From: CAVYUC01 sp963783085
GTDB lineage: Bacteria > Bacteroidota > Bacteroidia > Bacteroidales > Prolixibacteraceae
Assembly (NCBI GenBank): GCA_963783085.1
Contig: CAWAMJ010000006.1
Coordinates: forward strand, 186,001 to 250,000
Length of the DNA: 64,000 nt
Reading direction: 5' to 3'
The notes beneath the pieces were generated by a model. It was given only the letters and a program-made list of their open reading frames with translations. It had not been told where the DNA came from and did no database searches. This document shows positions 8,257-15,351 of this stretch, piece by piece (position 1 is the stretch's first letter; every line of letters begins with the position of its first letter). Position numbers and translations under genes: made by a program.

Positions 8257-9378
8257 TCATTTAATTTCTTTTTTCCATTCATATTTTTGCTGAAATTTCG
8301 TTTCTGCCTGTTTCCAGATTTCTCGCGGGTCGCGAATTTCGTTTAGCAACAAATACGCCGTTTCGGTCATTTCATCGATTCCTTTTCCGTAGCGGTGAAA
8401 CAGCGCGATAAATTGATCGTACGAAATACCCGTTTGTTTGGCCAGATCAAATTTTTCGAGCCCGGTTTCGTATTGATTGTCCAAATTAGCGATTTCAAAA
8501 GAGGATGGAAGCGGCCTGCCGCAAACTGAAATGATTTCACTTAAAACCTGAACAGAAGGCAATTCTGTAACTTCAACTTTTTTCGCATTTTTCAATTCGA
8601 AAGCAAAATACCGGCGGCAGATTTTCAAAATTTCTTCTTCCGTAATGAACTTAACATACTCAATTTGTTCTGCCAGGATTCGATCTCCTTGTTCAGAGAA
8701 CCGGAAGTGTATGTTTTTTTCACTGGTTACCAGAGAAAAACTTTCAAACGTTTCCACCGGCAACAAATAGCCGTTGCGGCTTTTAACTCCGCCAATTTCA
8801 ATTTCCCGGAAACTGGTTTCTTCATTGTTGCTGAAAATAAGTTTGTTATTTTCTTGCCGAAACAATTCTTCTACTTTCACCACACCGCCTTTCGATGCGA
8901 AAAACTTTAAAAGTTCAATAAAAAACCGTGAAATGTTGAAGGTATATTCCTGAAAAACAACTCCTCCGGTAGGTTCTGATTTTAAAAACCCAATTTCTGC
9001 AACGGCTTTTTTTGTAAGAAATTTTGAATTTTGGTGGTACGAATGTCCATAAATGATGTCAGCAAAATGCGATTTTAGCACCAGATTTTTCCGGCGCCCG
9101 GAATAAATAACTTTTCGAGGCTGAACCAGGTGTGGCGCAAGCGCAAAAACTTTTTGGAAAGTACGAAGCCGTAACGCCAGTTTAGGCAATTCAAGAAGAA
9201 AAAAAGGGAAAGTCCGTGTGGTAGCAAAACCATCTTTCCTGTTCAGATCGTTTTCAAAAATTACCATCACCTTGTTCTTTTTTTTCTGAAGTGAAATGGC
9301 TCTCACCAGTAATTCGAAACCCGGGTTTACAAACACAAAATCGAGGCCGGGCGCACTTTCGGAACCAGTAGTATTCAA
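8257..9378 (-). CDS. Degenerate GlpD-like FAD oxidoreductase homologue
   Basis: The protein aligns by eye with FAD-dependent glycerol-3-phosphate dehydrogenases. FVFVNPGFELLVRAISL...VMVIFEND sits where the Rossmann motif (VVIGGGITGAG...VLLVEKGD) belongs, FALAPHLVQPRKVI matches the family's NAPHLVRP segment, and the C-terminal part (FIALFHRYGKGIDEM) resembles the helical cap. However, the GxGxxG dinucleotide motif and the HGG motif are missing, and the only plausible start is TTG at 9378 with no in-frame ATG upstream before a stop. The length (373) is short of the usual 500+. It is probably not a working dehydrogenase; it could be a repurposed protein or a decaying gene. Confidence 0.6.
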   Translation of the reverse strand: MNTTGSESAPGLDFVFVNPGFELLVRAISLQKKKNKVMVIFENDLNRKDGFATTRTFPFFLLELPKLALRLRTFQKVFALAPHLVQPRKVIYSGRRKNLVLKSHFADIIYGHSYHQNSKFLTKKAVAEIGFLKSEPTGGVVFQEYTFNISRFFIELLKFFASKGGVVKVEELFRQENNKLIFSNNEETSFREIEIGGVKSRNGYLLPVETFESFSLVTSEKNIHFRFSEQGDRILAEQIEYVKFITEEEILKICRRYFAFELKNAKKVEVTELPSVQVLSEIISVCGRPLPSSFEIANLDNQYETGLEKFDLAKQTGISYDQFIALFHRYGKGIDEMTETAYLLLNEIRDPREIWKQAETKFQQKYEWKKEIK

Positions 9379-9466
9379 TTTTTTAACCTTAAGAAAAATT
9401 AACCCAATTTCATGGCTTTCAATTTTAAATTAACAACCCATAACATTCATTGTTTGCAGGAATTTG

Positions 9467-9474
9467 TATGTTTG
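9467..9474 (+). promoter_or_regulatory. Bacteroidota -7 box for the Ig-like lipoprotein
   Basis: TATGTTTG matches the TAnnTTTG consensus of Bacteroidota sigma-A promoters. Transcription should begin about 7 bases downstream. This supports the ATG at 9492 rather than an upstream in-frame start at 9450. No good -33 TTTG at the ideal distance is seen. Confidence 0.5.
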
Positions 9475-9491
9475 TACTTCCGTTGAAAAAA

Positions 9492-11435
9492 ATGAAGATA
9501 GCCGCTAAAATACCTTATATTATTGTTGCAGGTTTTGCATGGATTGTAATCATTTCGTCATGCGCAAACCAGGGAATGCCAACCGGCGGTCCCAAAGACA
9601 GCATTCCACCCGTACTTGTTGAAACCCACCCGGACTATAGAGCTTTGAATTTCAACGGCGATGAAGTACGGCTGACATTTAATGAATATATCATTCCCGA
9701 TGAGGTAAGGGAAAAACTGGTGGTTTCGCCACCGCTGAAAAAACGCCCGACCATTCGCACGAAATCGAAAACGCTGATCGTCCAGTTCAACGAAGATTTG
9801 AAAGACAGCACCACCTATTCGCTCGATTTTAAAAATTCAGTAGCCGATAACAATGAACGAAATGAATATGAAAACCTGAGGTTTTCGTTCAGTACAGGCG
9901 ATGTTTACGATTCTTTGCGGGTTGCCGGACGGGTTCTTGAGGCATTTAACCTGGAGCCAAAAGAAAACGTGTTGGTGATGTTGCATAGCAACCTGCACGA
10001 TTCTGCGGTCTACACGGTGATTCCGGATTACATTGCGAAGACGAATGAAACAGGCCTTTTTTTAATGGACAATATTAGCCCGGGGACGTATCATATTTTT
10101 TCAGTTACCGATAACAACAACAATTTGTTGTACGACGAAGGCGCCGAGGAAATAGCTTTTCTCGACTCGGTGATTGTGCCGGGGGCCGAATACCGGGAAG
10201 TTCAGGATACGCTTGTAAAAGGTGTCGATTCGATGCTGGTTACCGGGCACACCCAATTTTTTCCGGACCCCGTTTATTTACGGCAATTCACAGAAGATAT
10301 TTTCGACCAGTACATTGTTGACTATGAGCGTAATAACCCGTATCAAAGCACCATCGTTTTCAACGAACCGGTTGCCGATAGTTTTAACATCAGGTTGTTA
10401 AACCACGACATTGAAAACTGGTACATTCTGGAACATAACCCGGAAATGGATTCGCTGACGATTTGGCTGTCGGATACCACACTGGTAAAAACCGATACGC
10501 TGGTTACCGAAGTATCATATTTTCAGCTCGATACCCTGAGTCAGCTATTCGTTCAAAAGGATACACTTGAATTCATCGGTTCGTTTACCGGAAATGAAGA
10601 GGAAAGCAGTAAACGAAGAAGAAGAGATAAAGGGGAAGAGTCGGAACCCGAATCCATTCCGCAATTTACCCTGAAAACCAACCTTGGTACAGCGCCGTTC
10701 GATTTGAACAAAGACATCAGAATAAAAGTTCCGGAACCTGTTAAATCGTTCGACAGTACTCAGGTTTCGCTTTATTTAAAGGAGGACACACTTAAAACTC
10801 CGCTCCAATTTAATTTTTCAAAAGATACAGCCGCCTGGCGAACTTATTCGGTTTCATATGCCTGGGAACCAGGATTGGAATATTCGCTCGAAATTGATTC
10901 GGCAGCTGTTGAAAACGTGTACGGCATTACGAGCAAACAACTTAAAAAAGATTTTGAAATGCGGGAAGAAGATTATTATGGTAAGATTATTTTGAATATG
11001 CAGGATGTTGAAATGCCCGTAATTGTTCAACTCCTGGAGAATACTGAAGATGAAAAAGTTATTTCGCAGAAATATATTGACGAAAATGCGACGGTGGCAT
11101 TTGATTTTCTGGCGCCTGACAAGTATAAGTTAAAAGCAGTTTACGACCGTAACGGTAACCGGAAATGGGATCCGGGAAGTTACCAGGACCATTACCTTCC
11201 GGAACGGGTGACTTACATCAATGAAGTAATTAAAATACGCGGCAACTGGGACAGCAAATTCGACTGGCAGTTAACACCGGATCCACACTTCAGTAAAAAA
11301 ATCAGGGATAAAGAACTCGAAGAACAACATCGGAAAGATGCCCGCGAAAAAGCGCGACAGGAACGAAACGAACGGCCGCAGCTTCAAAATCAAAATCAAA
11401 CAGGCACGGGAGCTTCCGGAATTTTACGCAGGTAA
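9492..11435 (+). CDS. Ig-like (SbsA-type) surface lipoprotein
   Basis: From the ATG at 9492 the protein starts MKIAAKIPYIIVAG and reaches a lipobox IISS-C (Cys24), so it should be a lipoprotein. The start of the mature part (NQGMPTGGPKDSIPPVLVETHP) followed by VRLTFNEYIIPDEVREKLVVSPP is the typical SbsA Ig-like domain (PF13205) of Bacteroidota lipoproteins. A later part has a CARDB/SdrD-like feel (VLVMLHSNLHDS, DNNNNLLYDEGAEE) and the C-terminus is charged and Gln-rich. The Thr/Asp-rich body suggests beta-sandwich repeats. Function unknown; a role at the outer membrane is inferred. It is divergent from the GlpD-like gene. Confidence 0.8.
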   Translation: MKIAAKIPYIIVAGFAWIVIISSCANQGMPTGGPKDSIPPVLVETHPDYRALNFNGDEVRLTFNEYIIPDEVREKLVVSPPLKKRPTIRTKSKTLIVQFNEDLKDSTTYSLDFKNSVADNNERNEYENLRFSFSTGDVYDSLRVAGRVLEAFNLEPKENVLVMLHSNLHDSAVYTVIPDYIAKTNETGLFLMDNISPGTYHIFSVTDNNNNLLYDEGAEEIAFLDSVIVPGAEYREVQDTLVKGVDSMLVTGHTQFFPDPVYLRQFTEDIFDQYIVDYERNNPYQSTIVFNEPVADSFNIRLLNHDIENWYILEHNPEMDSLTIWLSDTTLVKTDTLVTEVSYFQLDTLSQLFVQKDTLEFIGSFTGNEEESSKRRRRDKGEESEPESIPQFTLKTNLGTAPFDLNKDIRIKVPEPVKSFDSTQVSLYLKEDTLKTPLQFNFSKDTAAWRTYSVSYAWEPGLEYSLEIDSAAVENVYGITSKQLKKDFEMREEDYYGKIILNMQDVEMPVIVQLLENTEDEKVISQKYIDENATVAFDFLAPDKYKLKAVYDRNGNRKWDPGSYQDHYLPERVTYINEVIKIRGNWDSKFDWQLTPDPHFSKKIRDKELEEQHRKDAREKARQERNERPQLQNQNQTGTGASGILRR

Positions 11436-11575
11436 AAAAATTTTACCTTTAAAAAACTAAATTATCCGAAATTCGCGTTAGTTAAGTACGTTATTTTTTT
11501 GATATGCAGAAAAATTGCATTGATTTCCGAGAAAAAAAGTGGTATTTTTAATCAAGTTATTCTTAACTAACTACT

Positions 11576-12073
11576 ATGCAAAGAACCAGAAACCCGTTAA
11601 TTTTTGTCATTCAGGATAACATCGTCTACAAAGATTTAATTATCGGATATTTAAAATCGCGCAAATATCAAAACATCAAAACGTATAAAAACGGTGAAGA
11701 ATGTTTGAACGATATTCACCTGAACCCCGATCTGATTGTTTTGGACTACACGTACAGTGGCATGACCGGACTTGAATTCATGAAGAAAGTGAAAGAAGAC
11801 CACCCGGATACGGAATTTATTTTTCTGAGTGGACAAAACGATGTTGAAGTTGCCGTAAACATTATGAAAGTCGGCGCAACGGATTATATCGTTAAAAACG
11901 AAAAAGCACCTTTCAATCTTGTCAGATCTATCGATCATCTGATGGCCTCGTCGAAGCAGGAAAAGGTTAGAAAAGGTTTCAAAATCGGTGTTGTCGGGTT
12001 TTTTATGGTCTTGTTTTTCATCATCATGGTTATTATCTTAATGACAATATTCCTCGAAGATTTTACGCTTTAA
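11576..12073 (+). CDS. Membrane-anchored stand-alone response-regulator receiver
   Basis: Residues ~8-125 are a CheY-like receiver domain: Asp14, the phospho-acceptor Asp57 in LIVLDYTYSGMTG, Ser85 in FLSGQND, and Lys107 in DYIVKNEKAP. Only one acidic residue is seen at the first site (QD instead of DD/ED). Instead of a DNA-binding output domain, residues ~137-160 form one long hydrophobic helix (IGVVGFFMVLFFIIMVIILM), so the receiver should be tethered to the inner membrane by its C-terminus. No histidine kinase gene is adjacent. A 10-bp inverted repeat (GTTAGTTAAG near 11477 and CTTAACTAAC near 11563) flanks the leader region. Confidence 0.85.
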   Translation: MQRTRNPLIFVIQDNIVYKDLIIGYLKSRKYQNIKTYKNGEECLNDIHLNPDLIVLDYTYSGMTGLEFMKKVKEDHPDTEFIFLSGQNDVEVAVNIMKVGATDYIVKNEKAPFNLVRSIDHLMASSKQEKVRKGFKIGVVGFFMVLFFIIMVIILMTIFLEDFTL

Positions 12074-12186
12074 CAACCTAATTAATTATACGAAACACTA
12101 CTTTGCCATAAACGCTACTTTTATATTCTTTAACTTTTTGCTTCTGCCTCGTTTTGCTACCTTCGGGGCTTCAAAATAAACTGGTT

Positions 12187-13656
12187 ATGGCATTTGTTTC
12201 AGTAATTAAAAAATACAATAAAATTTTCTGGGCCTCGAATACTATTGAACTCTTTGAAAGATGGGCCTGGTACGGATTTTATATGGCGTTTGCCCTTTAT
12301 CTTGTAAATTCGAAAGATACGGGTGCACTGGGGCTAACCCAGGCACAAAAAGGCATTATTATGGGAACCGGCTCCATGTTACTGTATTTTTTGCCGGTAA
12401 TAACCGGTTCAATAGCTGATAAGGTAGGGTATAAAAAGATACTTTTCCTGTCGTTTACACTTTATATTTCAGGATTTTATATGATAAAAACCTTCGACAC
12501 GTTTGGCCTGATGTTTTTTGCTTTTATCTGGACGTGTGTGGGCGGGGCTTTTTTCAAACCGATAATTTCGGCAATGATCGCCCGAAACACCGATGAAGAA
12601 ACTTCATCTATCGGATTTGGGATTTTTTATATGATGATAAATATCGGCGGATTTATTGGACCGTTTATCGCCGGTGTGCTGATGCAAAAAAGCTGGGATT
12701 ATGTGTTTTACATGTCAATTCTCGCCATCGGTGTAAATTACCTGATTACGTTTTTCTTCTTTCGCGAACCGGTAATAAAGGAGGAAAAAACTTCGCTCTG
12801 GAATAGCATAATTCAGGCATTTATAAACATTGGGATAACCCTGAAAAACTGGAAATACGTATTATTTCTGATTATTATGATTTTGTTCTGGACGGCGTTT
12901 AACCAGCTTTATTATTCTTTTCCGGTTTTTGTTGATCAATGGGTTGATACTTCTGCATTATACGACGGCATTCACTCGGTTTGGCCGTGGCTGGCCGAAT
13001 CGATTGGAACACCTCAGGGAACCATTACAGCAGTCACTTTGGGTAGTATGGATGCATTTTTCATCATCATTTTTCAAATCATGGTCTCAACCTTTGTCAT
13101 GCGTTTTCGTCCGCTGGCCGCAATGATGGGTGGAATTTTAGTTTTGGCAGGTGGTTTGGGGCTCATGTATTCCAACCAGAGCAGCTGGCTGATTTTGCTG
13201 GGAATTTTGGTTTTCGCCCTGGGAGAAATGGCGAGTTCACCAAAATTTACCGAATATGTGGGCCGGATTGCACCTGCCGATAAAAAAGCATTGTACATGG
13301 GAACCTCGTTTTTGCCTATTGCCGCAGGGCACCAGCTGGCCGGCTGGCTTTCGGGCGGTGTGTACGAAAAAATTGCCGACAGGATTTACCTGTTACAACA
13401 GGAAGTAACCCGGCGTGGTTTTTCACTGCCCGAAATTTCGGAAGAAGTCACCAAAAATGATTATGTAAAAATAGCTGCCGAAAAAATGGGAATGAGCGTG
13501 GAACAACTTAACCGGTTTCTCTGGGAAAATTATCATCCTTCCAATATCTGGATCGTGTATTCGGGCGTTGCCGTTGCAGCCGTTGTTTTTCTGTGGTTGT
13601 ATGACCGGTTTATCATCGGCAGGAAATATTATTCAGATGATAAAAATTCTGCATAA
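12187..13656 (+). CDS. MFS transporter (POT/peptide-transporter-like)
   Basis: About 12 hydrophobic helices span the 489 residues. The first helix region FERWAWYGFYMAFALYLV resembles the start of the proton-dependent oligopeptide (POT/PTR2) branch, and the loop GSIADKVGYKKILF matches the MFS motif between helices 2 and 3. I use the ATG at 12187; the frame extends 33 bases upstream to a TTG at 12154 that has no better support. The substrate cannot be told from sequence; peptides or small molecules are likely. The last 28 bases overlap the end of the convergent DUF4143 ATPase gene. Confidence 0.85.
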   Translation: MAFVSVIKKYNKIFWASNTIELFERWAWYGFYMAFALYLVNSKDTGALGLTQAQKGIIMGTGSMLLYFLPVITGSIADKVGYKKILFLSFTLYISGFYMIKTFDTFGLMFFAFIWTCVGGAFFKPIISAMIARNTDEETSSIGFGIFYMMINIGGFIGPFIAGVLMQKSWDYVFYMSILAIGVNYLITFFFFREPVIKEEKTSLWNSIIQAFINIGITLKNWKYVLFLIIMILFWTAFNQLYYSFPVFVDQWVDTSALYDGIHSVWPWLAESIGTPQGTITAVTLGSMDAFFIIIFQIMVSTFVMRFRPLAAMMGGILVLAGGLGLMYSNQSSWLILLGILVFALGEMASSPKFTEYVGRIAPADKKALYMGTSFLPIAAGHQLAGWLSGGVYEKIADRIYLLQQEVTRRGFSLPEISEEVTKNDYVKIAAEKMGMSVEQLNRFLWENYHPSNIWIVYSGVAVAAVVFLWLYDRFIIGRKYYSDDKNSA

Positions 13657-14759
13657 TTTTGAGGGTTGATCAATTTGAACTGATATTCGGGGTAAGCATT
13701 TTTAAATGTTTTTGAAAGCTTTGCGGTCTTTGTTGTGCTGAATTTAAATTCGTATGCCCACATTTTGCCACCACGTTCTTCAATATAATCTATTTCCTGT
13801 TGTTGTTTTGTTCTCCAAAAAAACCGGTTGGCATGGATTCTTTGATATGCCGCTAATTTGATACGTTCGCTTACGAGGTAATTTTCCCAAAGTAAACCAA
13901 CATCCTGCCTTGAATTTAATGGATTGAAATTATTGATAATTGCATTTCGTATTCCATTATCGAAAAAATAGATTTTTCGCGATTTTTTTATTTCATTTCT
14001 CAAATTTCTGCTTAAAGCCTGCAGCCTAAAAACGACAAACGTTTTTTCCAATAACCCAATATATTTTTCGATTGTTTTTGGATCAGAGGATAAACTTTGC
14101 GCCAACTCATTATAAGAAACTTCATTCCCAACCTGATATGAAAGAGATTGTAAAAGTTTCGTAAGGAGGTCAGGTTTTTTTATGTTTTCAATTCGGAACA
14201 AATCCTTGTAAAGATAACTATCAGCAAGCCAGCTTAAAATTTCGACAGAGTCATCGGGATTGTTTACTACATCCGGATACGAGCCAAAAATCAAACGCTG
14301 TTTCATTGATCGCTTTTCTTCCAGTATTCCTTTACCTTTCGATAATTCATTAAACGAAAAGGGATAAAGCTGGAATTCAAATTTTCGTCCGGTAAGCGGT
14401 TCGTTTACTTCATCCAGTAAATCGAATGCAGACGAACCCGTTGCAATAACCTGAATTTCCGGGAATGTATCTACAATTAGTTTTAAAGTTAATCCAATGC
14501 GCGGGATACGCTGTGCTTCGTCAATAACGATAATTTTATTTTTACCTATCAGATTTTTTAGCTCAACGGATGTAATGGATTCAAATAAACCCGGGACGTT
14601 GGGTTCATCGGAATTGAACCATGCGTAGGATTGGTCCAGTTGGTTTACCAAGAGTCTGATTAAGGTGGTTTTACCGGCTTGTCGTGGCCCGCTTATTATT
14701 ATTGCTTTTTGTTTAAAAAGACGATTTTTGATTACTTTTAATAATTCTCTTTCTATCAT
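13629..14759 (-). CDS. AAA_14/DUF4143 ATP-binding protein
   Basis: The N-terminal P-loop ATPase domain has Walker A GPRQAGKTT at residues 24-32 and Walker B IIVIDEAQRI around residue 75, then the sensor-like VIATGSSAFDLL. The C-terminal part (VGNEVSYNELAQSLSSDPKTIEKYIGLLEKTFVVF, and the PD-(D/E)XK-like ending with IDYIEERGGKMWAYEFK) is the DUF4143 domain. Such proteins are widespread, often gained laterally, and of unknown role. Its stop lies inside the 3' end of the convergent MFS gene, a sign of compact insertion. Two palindromes directly upstream (14780-14833) may control it. Confidence 0.9.
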   Translation of the reverse strand: MIERELLKVIKNRLFKQKAIIISGPRQAGKTTLIRLLVNQLDQSYAWFNSDEPNVPGLFESITSVELKNLIGKNKIIVIDEAQRIPRIGLTLKLIVDTFPEIQVIATGSSAFDLLDEVNEPLTGRKFEFQLYPFSFNELSKGKGILEEKRSMKQRLIFGSYPDVVNNPDDSVEILSWLADSYLYKDLFRIENIKKPDLLTKLLQSLSYQVGNEVSYNELAQSLSSDPKTIEKYIGLLEKTFVVFRLQALSRNLRNEIKKSRKIYFFDNGIRNAIINNFNPLNSRQDVGLLWENYLVSERIKLAAYQRIHANRFFWRTKQQQEIDYIEERGGKMWAYEFKFSTTKTAKLSKTFKNAYPEYQFKLINPQNYAEFLSSE

Positions 14760-14779
14760 TTTTTTAGTGAAAGTAGTAA

Positions 14780-14833
14780 TTTTTTGGATTACAATCCAAA
14801 AAAGTTATGACTATTTTGGATTGTAATCCAAAA
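14780..14833. promoter_or_regulatory. Duplicated palindromic operator-like site
   Basis: Two copies of a near-perfect palindrome lie in the 79-base gap before the DUF4143 ATPase start: TTTTTTGGATTACAATCC plus A-run (14780-14803) and TTTTGGATTGTAATCCAAAA (14814-14833). Each is self-complementary except the central AC/GT, and the two copies are reverse complements of each other. Their centres are about 32 bases (3 helical turns) apart, as for a cooperative repressor. This is an inference; no cognate regulator is adjacent. Confidence 0.6.
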
Positions 14834-14838
14834 AATTA

Positions 14839-15351
14839 TTATTTAATCACAAACCGCCAGTTTTTGCTCACCCACGGTTCACCGGCATATTTTATCCCAA
14901 TCCTTGGTGTCGTGGAATAATTCATTTGATGATCTGAATCTTCGATCCAGATGCGGTTGGAAACCAGCAAATCTTCACCATAAAATGATTTATCAAGATG
15001 CAATGCTTTTCCAACCCTCCCGGGTCCTGAAATTCCTTCAACCCCGCGGATTAAAACTGCCGCTGCTTCGCCTGCTTTACCAGTTACAACGTTTAGCATC
15101 CAGTATATTCCGTAAATAAGGTAAACATAAACCTTTCCACCTTCACCAAACATAACTTCAGTACGTGCAGTTTTACCTTTGCTGGCGTGGCATGCAAGAT
15201 CATCGCTTCCGCGGTAAGCTTCCACTTCTGTTATCAGAAATTTTTTGACGGTACCATCTTCAAATTTCCGTACCAGTATTTTACCCAGCAAATCGGGTGC
15301 AACCTGTAAAACTTCGCGCTGATAAAATACTGAAGGTAACCGGGAAATCAT
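14839..15351 (-). CDS. DNA-3-methyladenine glycosylase (AAG/Mpg family)
   Basis: Excises alkylated purines in base-excision repair. The family pattern is complete: DLLGKILVRKF, the catalytic glutamate in ITEVEAYRGSDDLACHA, then GGKVYVYLIYGIYWMLNVV and the GPGRVGKAL loop. 170 residues is slightly short compared with the usual ~190-200 but both ends look intact. Its ATG overlaps the stop of the YfhO-like gene by 4 bases (ATGA type), so the two are translated from one message. Confidence 0.94.
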   Translation of the reverse strand: MISRLPSVFYQREVLQVAPDLLGKILVRKFEDGTVKKFLITEVEAYRGSDDLACHASKGKTARTEVMFGEGGKVYVYLIYGIYWMLNVVTGKAGEAAAVLIRGVEGISGPGRVGKALHLDKSFYGEDLLVSNRIWIEDSDHQMNYSTTPRIGIKYAGEPWVSKNWRFVIK

